Source of the DNA: Phytopythium helicoides
Lineage: Eukaryota > Oomycota > Peronosporomycetes > Pythiales > Pythiaceae
Direction of reading: 5' to 3'
DNA: 64,000 nucleotides
NCBI GenBank assembly: GCA_024867545.1
Contig: JANFNE010000059.1
Coordinates: forward strand, 124,001-188,000
Below the pieces are notes generated by a model. That model made no database searches, was not told the origin of the DNA, and worked only from the letters and a program-made list of their open reading frames with translations. A program made the translations under genes and the position numbers. Below, in pieces: positions 30,298 to 40,556 of this stretch; within the stretch, counting starts at the first letter, position 1; every line of letters begins with the position of its first letter.

Positions 30298-30971
30298 CCA
30301 AGGCGACGACACTTTCCAAGTGTGGAGTGGACTCAGTGAGCAAGGTTATGTGCTTCGTGATCGCCAGCTTTTGCTTCGTCATGATAATCCATCTTCTTCA
30401 GCAAAAATTAAGGGTAGCGACAGAGGAGAGAAGTAAACGACAAAACAAATGAGGAATCAAGGTCATGTTTGTGTCGTTTTTTGTGGTTTGCCATTTCAAA
30501 CTCATGTTGCTGTATTGGCAACGATATCTAAAGGCTTGTGACGAAAGCATTTCGGCCCCAGACCTGAGCACAAGTGGTCAATATGCCGATCCGGGCACCT
30601 CAGCACCAGCGTATTGAAGATATCGCATTAGTACTTGTGGTACACGTGAATGAGTACAGATCTTGTGTTAGATCCTGGCTCCAGCCGTGATACTTGGTGC
30701 AATCTATATCGCGCGCCATCCACCGGAGCTACTCTTGCTCTTCTGTCTGCGATCGTGAGCGACGAATGCAGCAACGTTGAGGTCAAACGCAAGGTCGGGG
30801 CGGATTGAAGCTCTCATCGTGGTGACTTATAAAAGTCACATGTAAACTTAAATAGCTTAATGTCAACCTAAACAATTCAGTGCTTTCACAAGTATCCATA
30901 AGAGTGACAATACCTCTAAAGAGTGCCCCCGATCACCGAGTCTTCGGCATCACCTCGGCTTCACCCTCGAC
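30298..30971. other. intergenic, about 670 bp
   Basis: Mixed sequence with an AT-richer part at 30820-30890. No gene recognised. The following gene is assumed to start at ATG 30972. Confidence 0.4.
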
Positions 30972-33404
30972 ATGCACCGCCTGCTGCTGCCGCCGCGCGC
31001 GCGGCCGCTGGGCACGATCGCCACGATGCTGCGCACGCGTGGGCGGCAGAAGTCGCGGCCCAAGCGCGTTCCGGAGAAGGAGCGCGCGTTCCTGGCGGCT
31101 CTGCGGCGCTTCCGAGAGCTCGAGGGCCACTTCGCGGTGCCTGTCGACTTCGTGGTGCCTGGCTCGGTGCAGGACGACAGGGGCGGCGCCAGCGCCCGAG
31201 TTCGACGCTAACGTCACGGAGACGGCCAACCCCGAGGCCTGGCCGGTCGAGACGCGCGGGCTGGAGCTCGGCAAGCGCGTGCGCACGTTCGGGAGGGCCA
31301 GGGAGACCAGGGTCAAGGCGGCCATGCTCGAGTCCATCGACTTCCCCGGCGACGACTGGCGCGCGTACATCTGGACAGAGCAAATGCTGCCGGCGCTGCG
31401 GGCCTTCCGCCGCATCCACGGCCACTTGTTCGTGCGGCCGCCGTTCCAAGTGCCAAGCGAGAGCGACGGCAGCGTCGCGAACCGATGGCCGCGGGCTACG
31501 TGGGGGATCAATCTCGGAGCGCAGAGCCAGCAGCTGCGGACGGCGAGGGGCAGTGGGCAGCTGCTACCGGAGCAGGTGCGCAACCTCAATGACTTGGGGT
31601 TCGTCTGGAACGATGCGCAGTGGAAGTGGCAGTGGCGGCTGCTACCGGCGCTCAAGCGCTTCCACGCCATTTTCGGGCATACCCAAGTGCCCGTACAGTT
31701 TTCTATCCCCGAGGGAGATCCGCTTTGGCCAGCGCACTTCTGGGGGTTCAAGCTTGGATTGAGAGCAACCCGCGCTGTGGAAGATAGTCGTGGCTTGGAA
31801 CCCCCGCACAACGAGCGAGCAATTCAGGCGCTGAGCGATCTGGGCTTTTTTGATGCGGATGGGGCGGACAAGGCTTTCCGGGATCGCGTTCTGCCGTGCT
31901 TGGAAATTTACGCTGCCATTTGTCGCCAAGAAGAAGATGGATCTCGTGCTCATGAGCAAGACCGCGAGGCTCCACAACTGATTGTCGAGATTCCGCCGAC
32001 TTTTGTTGTGCCCAGCGATTCGCCGTGGCCTTCCAGATTTTGCGGCCTTCCACTCGGGTACATCGTCGAGCGCATCTGCAACAGCGTGCTTTTCGAAAAG
32101 CAAGTGAGCGAGCACAAGCAGCAGCTCCAACGCCTCGGGTACACGTGGAACGCACTTGTCGGCAAGTGGACGCGTCAACTGTTGCCAGCTCTTCTTGAAT
32201 TCCACCGAGAGCATGGCCATTGCGATGTGCCACTAAACTATGTTGTGGCATCCCCAACGAATTCAGCATCGCCCAGTGCGGGCTGCCGTGAATACAGCCT
32301 GGGCAAGCGGATTTCAGTGCTACGACGTGCCGGGAAAAGCGACCCAGACGTCGTTGATATTCTGGAGGATCTCGACGCGATCGGATTCGATTTTGACGCG
32401 CCAAGCAGCTTTTTCAAGACCCGAGTCCTGCCGGCTTTGCACTCGTACAAAGTGAAGCATGGTGACTGCCTAGTTCCTCAAGGTTTCATTATTCCGATTG
32501 ATAACGAAGAGTGGCCTCAGGCGACGTGGGGTATGAAACTCGGCCATATTGTCCGAGATATGCGTGTTCGAGCTCACTATGGTAACCAGATCGACACACA
32601 TTTTGATGAGTTGACCGCCCTCGGGTTCGTTTGGGCTACTCGCCAAACCCTGACACCCGACTCTGTCGCCTACCAACACGGCCCTGACCTATTGGGACAC
32701 CTACAAGAAAAGTCTACGGGTCTGAGCAAGTGCCTCTGAGTTTTGTTGTGCCTGCAGACGACGAGCAATGGCCGGTGGAGTCGCACTACTTTCGCCTCGG
32801 TGCATGGGTGGACGCACATCAAAGACGGCTTGAGCGAGCCAACGTATCTAAGCAGCGAGGCTCACAAACTCGTCGCGGTCGAAGCAGAGGAGGACTCAAG
32901 GAGAATATTGGCAGAGAGAACAAGAAAATGGGGCGTGGAAAGTATAAGGATGTGGAGAAGGACGTCGAAGAAGAGGATGAGGATAACGCCAGTGACGACG
33001 AGGACGACGAGGATGGTGATGATGAAGACGATTTTATGGCGCAACTAATGACCTCTAAAGGATCCAAAGAGCCTATTCCTGCGGAGCGAGAGCCATCAAG
33101 GTTGGATGCTGCGCCTGCCTTATCGCGATACCAGGAAGAGTATTGGGTTGATGTCGTTCTCGCATCTTTTCGTGCATACGCTTCTCTTCATGGCGGCAGC
33201 TGCGCTGGTATGGATCGAGGGTTTGTCGTGCCAAGTGAAGAACCTTACCCGGAGGGTACGTGGGGTGTGAATATTGGGCTACGGCTATGGCATGTTCAGT
33301 TCGGCAATCGCTACGCCCTTGAGGCGCAGAAGTATGAGCAAGAGCTGCGTGAACTCGGCATAAGCGTTCACACAGGGGAGGTGCAAGAGTCTCGCCAAAT
33401 GTAG
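30972..33404 (+). CDS. helicase-associated (HA) repeat protein with three apparent frame breaks
   Basis: About 810 residues built from repeated units of the helicase-associated type: W-x-x-x-L-L-P-A-L-x-x-F, then HGH-x-x-V-P, then F-x-V-P, WP-x-x-x-x-G-x-x-LG, ending LGF-x-W. Examples are LRRFRELEGHFAVPVDFVVP, LKRFHAIFGHTQVPVQFSIP, LEFHREHGHCDVPLNYVV and YKVKHGDCLVPQGFIIP. An acidic/basic low-complexity insert (EEEDEDNASDDEDDEDGD) sits between the last two units. No helicase motor domain is present. The frame changes at about 31180, 32682 and 32708; in each case a run of three or four identical bases carries one base too many to keep the repeat pattern. HA repeats are greatly expanded in stramenopiles and their role is poorly known; DNA or RNA binding is an inference. 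Confidence 0.75.
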
Positions 33405-34459
33405 CGTCGGGACCAATAGCGCAATTGACAGCAATGCCCTAGAGTCGAGGGTCGAGAATGAACGGGGAAACGTCGTGCTCGTCGTGTTGTAAATATAAGC
33501 AAAGTTTTGCGGGCGGGCGTGAGTAGACAGCACACCCATGGTTCAATCGTGTTGTTAGCCCGAAATGGCTACCATGGTCGGTTTGCGCCAGTTGCGACGT
33601 GTCAAGTAATTGACGATATGATGCAACGACGCTATAGTTGCGTGCCATCGTTTGCATTTCGAAGTAGACGGATACTCGTGTCCAAAGGCGAACAACACAA
33701 CGAGGGTGGATTTTTCACTGAGAAGAGACTGCAACGCCATCTCTACCTCCCCACAACCAGCCAACCGCTAGAGAGAGCAGGGAATATGACGACCTCGTGG
33801 CGATCGACTAAAACCTGCGATTGCTCGAAGACGCGATGGTGAGAGAGCAGTTTCGAAAACGTCCCTTGACTCACGAGACCTCGGCACAAAGCGTTGCATC
33901 CATCACGTCGATGCCACACTCATTGACGTGTGAGCCACCTATGCACTGGATACTGAGCGTACGTGCGAGGACAGCCGACTTTGGCCGTTCGAGCACCTCG
34001 ACCACATCCGCAGGTCTCAATAAAAACCAGAAACGATCGCCATTCGACACCATTGCGTTAGATGGTTCTGCACGACGGCAAGTATTGTAGCAAGCAGCGT
34101 CAAGAGAAGGCAGGCGGGCGGCCGCAAACTATGCCTGTGGATTTTGACATTTTAGCTGTTCGCCAGTTGAGGCGAACCGGCTCTTTCGATTGGTGTCGAA
34201 CAGAACACGATTCTGGTCCTGATACATACAAATTCCAAGATGTCGGAGTCCGGTGCGTGCGTTTCGCGCATCTGCAAGCGGGAGGTGTGCAATGCCACAA
34301 CATGCTCAGATTTTCACTTGGTTTCACTATGTCCTCACCCGTCTGCTGCTGTCGTGGCGTTGTCTTCAACGTGCAACAGATGGTGAGCTACGGTGCTGAT
34401 AAATTAAGCTGGATTAAAGTATGGTACGTACCGTAGAGTAGCTCTTCGGCTCTTACGGT
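33405..34459. other. intergenic, about 1.05 kb
   Basis: No gene recognised. Open frames on both strands are short and without motifs. The region ends at the left edge of the large palindrome. Confidence 0.4.
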
Positions 34460-34511
34460 ACGGACACGCGCCACGAGGGACAAGTTGGCTGGGTGCGGTC
34501 CGTTAGTATCC

Positions 34512-34526
34512 CTCATTCGACAATTT
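34512..34526 (+). promoter_or_regulatory. oomycete Inr/FPR promoter of the GH17 gene, left arm
   Basis: CTCATTCGACAATTT is a near-perfect match to TCATTYYNCAWTTT. It lies about 140 bp before the ATG at 34668, so the 5'UTR would be longer than usual. The same element is present in the right arm. Confidence 0.65.
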
Positions 34527-34667
34527 GCGCGGCGTCAGGAGCTTCGGACGCTCCAGCACCTCGCTCCCAGTCGACCACAAGTGCTCTGGAGCTCTAGAGC
34601 GCTTGTATCTTCCTCCACCTCCCTCTCTTCACGACCCAACCAGCAAGCTCGACTCCCATCCGCCAAG

Positions 34668-36812
34668 ATGCGCGTCATCGGATCGCTGGCCGTGGCCGCG
34701 GCGCTCGCGCTCTCGCTACCGCAGAGCGACGCGCTCAACGTCAAGATGTACGGCGTCAACTACAACACGCGCAAGGGACCGGACTGGGCACCCACCGCCA
34801 CCAAGTGCAAGACGGCGGCTGAGGTACAGGCCGACATGTACAGCATCAAGACCATCTCGGACCGCGTGCGCATCTACTCGCTCGTGGACTGCGACCAGGC
34901 CACGCTCGTGCTGCCAGCGGCTAAGCAGGCTGGCGTGCAGGTCGCGCTTGGCATCTGGACCACCAATAGTCACGACTACCTGCTGCAGGAGAAGGCTAAG
35001 CTCGGACAGCTCATCGACGCGGGTCTCGTGGACTCGAACGTCATCGCCCTCCACGTTGGATCGGAGACCATCTACCGCGAAGAAATCACGGCCGACACCG
35101 CCATTTCTTACATGAAGGAGATCCGTGACTACGTGCGTAGCCGCAACATCAACATGAACGTGACGATCGCGGACGTCATCGATGTGTACTACGCGAACCC
35201 GGCGCTTGTCGATGCTGTCGACTACATCTCCATCAACCAGTTCTCGTTTTGGGAGAAGGTAGACGTCAATGAAGGTGCTGCGGTCACGCTGGACCGCCTG
35301 TCGAAGCTTCGTACTGTCGCGCATGACAAGAACAAGGAGATCATCATCTCCGAGGCTGGATGGAGCTCGGGTGGCTACGATGTCAATGCGAGTGTTGCAT
35401 CGCCTGCGAACCAAGCCAAATTCTTCAACGACTTCTACCTCGCAGCAGAGGCACACAAGTTCAAGTACTACTGGTACGTCGCCTTCGACTCCAAGTGGCG
35501 CGTCGACAATGGCGGCAAGGAGGTCGAAGCCGACTTTGGTGTGTTCCAGGAGAACGAGGTCATGAAGGACAACTTCAAGTCACTGGTCGTCCCGACTCGC
35601 ACTCCTCGCGCCATCCGTAACGCCGGCACGAACCTTCTTCTGTCCGTGGCCAATGGCAACTTGGTCATGGCGAGCATGTCGTCGGACTGGCTGCTGACAG
35701 AGCAGCGCACGTGGTTCTTCGACTCGGCCACGAGCGCCATCCGCTCCATGAGCAGCGACCGGTGTCTCGACGCGTACGAGCCGTGGAACGGCGGCACTGT
35801 GCACGTGTACCGCTGCATCGACTCGGAGAAGAACCAGAAGTGGACGTACAACTCGGTGACCGGTCAGCTGCGTCATGCGACGCACACGGGTTTCTGCCTC
35901 GACACCGACCCGGCGCAGAACAACAAGCTGCAATTGTACGGGTGCTCGGACAACAACAAGAACCAGCAGTGGGGCGCCACGGACGTATCGGACACGTCGG
36001 AGCTCGCCTTCTCGGATGGCTCGGTGCGCTTCTTCACCATGGAGTCGACCAACCCGTTCGCACAGCTCGTGCGCAAGGACACGGAGGCCATTGCTGTCGG
36101 CTACGGTGGTCAGGGTGTGGACGGCTCGGAGTGGGTGTACGACTCGTCGACGCACCTGGTCAAGTCCAAGAACTCGAACTACTGCCTTGACGCGTACGAG
36201 GCCAAGGATGCAGGACGCGTGCACGTGTGGGCGTGCAACACTGCCGAGAAGAACCAGATGTGGTCGCTCGACACGTCGACGAACCAGCTTCGCCACCTGA
36301 CGCACACGGGTTTCTGCCTGGACGCGGATTTGTCTGCTAATAACGGCGCGGGCGTACTGCAGCTGTACGGCTGCCACCTGGCCAACAACAACCAAGTGTG
36401 GCGCGTGGTCGACTCGATCGCTCGTGGTGTGACGCTCCGTAGCGTGAGTGGCAGCAACGCGTACCTGCAGCCGGTGCCTGCTCAGGATACGGTGGTGGGC
36501 GTGGCGAAGAACGCGGCGTCTGCGCAGCAGCACTGGTTCTGGAACCCAAACACCAAGAAGTTCGTGTCCAAGTACTACAACACGTGCCTGGATGCATACG
36601 AGGCGTGGAATGGTGGTCGCGTTCACACGTACGCGTGCATCGACACGGAGGCGAATCAGTACTGGAGCTATGACGCGAGCGCGCAGCTGGTTCGCCACGT
36701 CAAGCACACGGGTTTCTGCCTTGCCTTCAACAACCTCAACGACAAGCTGCTGCAGCTCAAGAGCTGCAACGCGAACGACGCGACGCAGCAGATCAAGGTC
36801 GAGACGGCGTAG
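34668..36812 (+). CDS. secreted GH17-type glucanase with ricin-B-like lectin repeats
   Basis: 714 aa from ATG 34668, chosen because a signal peptide follows at once (MRVIGSLAVAAALALSLPQS, cleavage near SDA-LNV). Residues about 24-310 are a GH17 barrel: KMYGVNYNTRKGPDW at the start, VGSETIYRE with the likely acid/base Glu, and ISEAGWSSGG with the likely nucleophile Glu. GH17 enzymes cut beta-1,3-glucan, a main oomycete wall polymer. The rest (about 330-714) is a string of ricin-B (QxW) units such as CLDAYEPWNGGTVHVYRC, NQKWTYN, HTGFCLD and NQMWSLD. At least two beta-trefoils are likely, probably for carbohydrate binding. Expected role: remodelling of own wall, or attack on host or prey glucan. 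The gene is intact, unlike its right-arm copy. Confidence 0.9.
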   Translation: MRVIGSLAVAAALALSLPQSDALNVKMYGVNYNTRKGPDWAPTATKCKTAAEVQADMYSIKTISDRVRIYSLVDCDQATLVLPAAKQAGVQVALGIWTTNSHDYLLQEKAKLGQLIDAGLVDSNVIALHVGSETIYREEITADTAISYMKEIRDYVRSRNINMNVTIADVIDVYYANPALVDAVDYISINQFSFWEKVDVNEGAAVTLDRLSKLRTVAHDKNKEIIISEAGWSSGGYDVNASVASPANQAKFFNDFYLAAEAHKFKYYWYVAFDSKWRVDNGGKEVEADFGVFQENEVMKDNFKSLVVPTRTPRAIRNAGTNLLLSVANGNLVMASMSSDWLLTEQRTWFFDSATSAIRSMSSDRCLDAYEPWNGGTVHVYRCIDSEKNQKWTYNSVTGQLRHATHTGFCLDTDPAQNNKLQLYGCSDNNKNQQWGATDVSDTSELAFSDGSVRFFTMESTNPFAQLVRKDTEAIAVGYGGQGVDGSEWVYDSSTHLVKSKNSNYCLDAYEAKDAGRVHVWACNTAEKNQMWSLDTSTNQLRHLTHTGFCLDADLSANNGAGVLQLYGCHLANNNQVWRVVDSIARGVTLRSVSGSNAYLQPVPAQDTVVGVAKNAASAQQHWFWNPNTKKFVSKYYNTCLDAYEAWNGGRVHTYACIDTEANQYWSYDASAQLVRHVKHTGFCLAFNNLNDKLLQLKSCNANDATQQIKVETA

Positions 36813-36925
36813 AGCGATTCGTAGTGCGGCAGTCGTGGGCTTTTGTAATCTCGAAGTATCCGACGCTAGATGCTTAGATGCTCACGTACGATCGAATCGA
36901 AAACACTTTCTTCATCATTACCAAA

Positions 36926-37636
36926 CTAGTCGGCGGTTGTTAGGTCGTCCTTCAACTTCTCGCTAAGGACGGGTGCCGTCGCCTTCGCCTTTGCCTTCTC
37001 TTTCACCGTCACCCCCATTTCCGCGACTAAGCTGCCTTCGAGCCGCTTGGAGACGACCACAATGACTGAACTGCACACCACGCAGTCGACAACCACCACC
37101 CCGTTCGCTGCTCCCGAACGTCACGAGCCTCGCACACGTTTCTCTCGGGAACTCGCATTACATACCACCACACAAAACAAACAAACAAACTGCACGTTAC
37201 ACGTAGCTCTCTCGTCAGCAGACACCACATCGAGTAGTTGCTCACCCTTCTCGAAGAAGTCTGTTCTCTCTCTAGTGACCATGTTGATGTGGTATCCGTT
37301 TGGAGCCTTCACAAGCACATACACCGTGCCTCGTTGGATGAGGTCCTGTGGGAGGTACTCATCGATGCGCCGGTCTAGGTGCATCCGCGTGCCAGTGTGC
37401 ATGTACTTGAGTTCGGTGACGAACGAGACGGGACCACGACGCAGCTGTTCAAAGTCTTCGCTGAAGCGAGAGATCCATGTAGCATTGGGGTCACCGCCGG
37501 TCTTGGCCATGTAGAGCTCGCAGCCGTCGAGGTGAGGGCAAACCTGCGTGAAGATGAGGTCGGCAAGGACCCTGACTTGCTGTGATCGGTCGCTGAGCAT
37601 GATGACGCCGAAGTTGGTGGTATTGCCGACAATCAT
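36926..37636 (-). pseudogene. Crinkler-like (LYMAK-domain) gene, copy 1, N-terminus and C-terminus truncated
   Basis: Reverse-strand parts are 37636-37246 (first exon) and 37065-36926 (second exon), read as the same split structure as the complete copy at 42491. The domain is preserved: NTTNFGVIMLSDRS, GCELYMAKTGGDPN and GTVYVLVKAPNG. The original start is missing: homology ends near 37650, where the palindrome spacer meets the right arm, leaving an internal Met as first ATG. In the second exon one extra C shifts the frame and gives an early TAG (36928-36926), losing about 19 residues seen in copies 2 and 3. Lies tail to tail with the GH17 gene, 113 bp between stops. Confidence 0.7.
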
Positions 37637-37664
37637 GCCGATGAGCCCTATCGGGCTTGTGATG

Positions 37665-38138
37665 AGTACCTCCCACAGGACCTCATCCAACGAGGCACGG
37701 TGTATGTGCTTGTGAAGGCTCCAAACGGATACGACATTAATCCGGTCACTAGAGAGAGAACAGACTTCTTCGAGAAGGGTGAGCAACTACTCGATGTGAT
37801 TTCTGCTGACGAGAGAGCTACGTGTAACGTGCAGTTTATTTGTTGTTTTGGTGGTGTGTAATGCTAGTTCCCGAGAGAAACGTGTGTGAGGCTCGTGACG
37901 TTCGGGAGCAGCGAACGGGGTGGTGGTTGTCGTCTGCGTGGTGTGCAGTTCAGTCATTGTGGTCGTCTCCAAGCGGCTCGAAGGCACCTTAGTCGCTGAA
38001 ATGTGGGTGACGGCGAAAGAGAAGGCGAAGGCGACGGCACCCGTCCTTAGCGAGAAGTTGAAGGACGACCTAACAACGCCGACTAGTTTGGTAATGATGA
38101 AGAAAGTGTTTTCGATTCGATCGTACGTGAGCATCTAA
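37665..38138 (+). pseudogene. Crinkler-like gene, copy 2, 5' two thirds missing
   Basis: The copy begins inside the conserved domain at a sequence matching DEYLPQDL (37665) and runs to the donor at 37778/37779. Then a second exon, 37954-38138, reads VIVVVSKRLEGTLVAEMWVT to a stop after SIRSYVSI. The first exon upstream is absent because the palindrome arm starts here. The second exon is almost the same as that of the complete copy at 43099-43283. It is 61 bp from the stop of the right-arm GH17 gene, the same spacing as in copy 3. Confidence 0.7.
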
Positions 38139-38199
38139 GCATCTAGCGTCGGATACTTCGAGATTACAAAAGCCCACGACTGCCGCACTACGAATCGCT

Positions 38200-40345
38200 C
38201 TACGCCGTCTCGACCTTGATCTGCTGTGTCGCGTCGTTCGCGTTGCAGCTCTTGAGCTGCAGCAGCTTGTCGTTGAGGTTGTTGAAGGCAAGGCAGAAAC
38301 CCGTGTGCTTGACGTGGCGAACCAGCTGCGCGCTCGCGTCGTAGCTCCAGTTCTGATTCGCCTCCGTGTCGATGCACGCGTACGTGTGAACGCGACCACC
38401 ATTCCACGCCTCGTATGCGTCCAGGCACGTGTTGTAGTACTTGGATACGAACTTCTTGGTGTTCGGGTTCCAGAACCAGTGCTGCTGCGCAGACGCCGCG
38501 TTCTTCGCAACGCCCACCACCGTGTCCTGAGCAGGCACCGGCTGCAGGTATGCGTTGCTGCCACTCACACTACGAAGCGTCACACCACGAGCGATCGAGT
38601 CGACCACGCGCCACACTTGGTTGTTGTTGGCCAGGTGGCAGCCGTACAGCTGCAACACGCCCGCGCCGTTGTTAGCAGACAAATCCGCGTCTAGGCAGAA
38701 ACCCGTGTGCGTCAGGTGGCGAAGCTGGTTCGTCGACGTGTCGAGCGACCACATCTGGTTCTTCTCGGCAGCGTTGCACGCCCACACGTGCACGCGTCCG
38801 GCATCCTTGGCCTCGTATGCGTCAAGGCAGTAGTTCGAGTTCTTGGACTTGACCAGGTGCGTCGACGAGTCGTACACCCACTCCGAGCCGTCCACACCCT
38901 GACCACCGTAGCCGACAGCAATGGCCTCCGTGTCCTTGCGCACGAGCTGTGCGAACGGGTTGGTCGACTCCATGGTGAAGAAGCGCACCGAGCCATCCGA
39001 GAAGGCGAGCTCCGACGTGTCCGATACGTCCGTGGCGCCCCACTGCTGGTTCTTGTTGTTGTCCGAGCACCCGTACAATTGCAGCTTGTTGTTCTGCGCC
39101 GGGTCGGTGTCGAGGCAGAAACCCGTGTGCGTCGCATGACGCAGCTGACCGGTCACCGAGTTGTACGTCCACTTCTGGTTCTTCTCCGAGTCGATGCAGC
39201 GGTACACGTGCACAGTGCCGCCGTTCCACGGCTCGTACGCGTCGAGACACCGGTCGCTGCTCATGGAGCGGATGGCGCTCGTGGCCGAGTCGAAGAACCA
39301 CGTACGCTGCTCTGTCAGCAGCCAGTCTGACGACATGCTCGCCATGACCAAGTTGCCATTGGCCACGGACAGTAGAAGGTTCGTGCCGGCGTTACGGATG
39401 GCGCGAGGAGTGCGAGTCGGGACGACCAGCGACTTGAAGTTGTCCTTCATGACCTCGTTCTCCTGGAACACACCAAAGTCGGCCTCAACTTCGTCACCGC
39501 CGTTATCGACGCGCCACTTGGAGTCGAAGGCGACATACCAGTAGTACTTGAACTTGTGTGCCTCTGCTGCGAGGTAGAAGTCGTTGAAGAATTTGGCTTG
39601 GTTCGCAGGCGATGCAACACTTGTACCATCGGTTTGTCCACCCGAGCTCCATCCAGCCTCGGAGACGACGACTTCCTTGTTCTTGTCATGTGCTATCGCC
39701 CGGATCTTTCGCAATGCGGTCCAGCGTGACCGCAGCACCTTCATTGACGTCCACCTTCTCCCAGAATGCGAATTGGTTGACCGAGATGTAGTCGACAGCA
39801 TCGACAAGCGCTGGGTTCGCGTAGTACACATCGATGACGTCCGCGATCGTCACGTTCATGTTGATGTTGCGGCTACGCACGTAGTCGCGGATCTCCTTCA
39901 TGTAGGAAATGGCGGTGTCGGCCGTGATTTCTTCGCGGTAGATGGTCTCCGATCCAACGTGGAGGGCGATGACGTTCGAGTCCACGAGACCCGCGTCGAT
40001 GAGCTGTCCGAGCTTAGCCTTCTCCTGCAGCAGGTAGTCGTGACTATTGGTGGTCCAGATGCCGAGCGCGACCTGCACGCCAGCCTGCTTAGCCGCTGGC
40101 AGCACGAGCGTGGCCTGGTCACAGTCCACGAGCGAGTAGATGCGCACGCGGTCCGAGATGGTCTTGATGCTGTACATGTCGGCCTGCACCTCGGCCGCCG
40201 TCTTGCACTTGGTGGCGGTGGGTGCCCAGTCCGGTCCCTTGCGCGTGTTGTAGTTGACGCCGTACATCTTAACGTTGAGCGCGTCGCTCTGCGGTAGCGA
40301 GAGCGCGAGCGCCGCGGCCACTGCCAGCGATCCGATCGCGCGCAT
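38200..40345 (-). pseudogene. GH17/ricin-lectin glucanase, right-arm copy, interrupted by one frame break
   Basis: Reverse-strand copy of the gene at 34668-36812. The signal peptide differs by one residue (MRAIGSLAVA). The GH17 domain keeps VGSETIYRE and SEAGWSSGG, and all ricin-B repeats are present up to the stop at 38202-38200. The frame breaks once, at 39707-39709: an A-run on the coding strand is one base longer than in the left-arm copy, giving a TGA soon after VTLDRIAK. Downstream the original frame resumes and stays open for more than 500 codons. Either the gene was silenced very recently or the extra base is a sequencing error. Changes cluster near the nucleophile loop (GGQTDGTS instead of GGYDVNAS). 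Confidence 0.85.
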
Positions 40346-40485
40346 CTTGACGGGTGGGAGTCGAGCTTGCTGGCTGGGTCGTGAAGAGAGGGAGGTGAAG
40401 GAAGATACAAGCGCTCTAGAGCTCCAGAGCACTTGTGGTCGACTAGGAGCGAGGTGCTGGAGCGCTCGAAGCTCCTGACGCTGCG

Positions 40486-40503
40486 CAAATTGTCGAATGA
40501 GGG
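40486..40503 (-). promoter_or_regulatory. oomycete Inr/FPR promoter of the right-arm GH17 copy
   Basis: The reverse strand reads CCCTCATTCGACAATTTG, the same element as at 34512, at the same distance from the start codon (40345). Confidence 0.6.
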
Positions 40504-40556
40504 ATGGTGCCACACCAACGGCCGCACCCAGTCAACTTGTCCCTCGTGGCGCGTGG

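Larger units (their letters stand above)
34460..40556. repeat. large palindrome: inverted repeat with about 2.9-kb arms and about 0.3-kb spacer
   Basis: The left arm (about 34460-37366) and right arm (about 37665-40556) are inverted copies. Each carries, from outside in, a promoter, a GH17/ricin-lectin gene and the 3' part of a Crinkler-like gene. The outer ends match (CACGCGCCACGAGGGACAAG at about 34467, its complement near 40536), as do the promoters. The inner ends match at CAGGACCTCATCCAACGAGG. Arms differ at scattered sites, including amino-acid changes and small indels, so this is not an assembly mirror of one sequence. The spacer (about 37367-37664) holds the 5' part of only one Crinkler-like copy. 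Duplication by inversion is inferred. Confidence 0.88.

Noticed and set aside
35580..36707. Long reverse-strand frame inside the GH17 gene, with a mirror in the right arm
   Set aside because: Antisense shadow of the ricin-B repeats; present in both arms only because the arms are copies.
34460..40556. Palindrome as a pure assembly mirror artefact
   Set aside because: Arms differ by substitutions, indels and the unique spacer, and the outer flanks are unrelated; still worth confirming with long reads.
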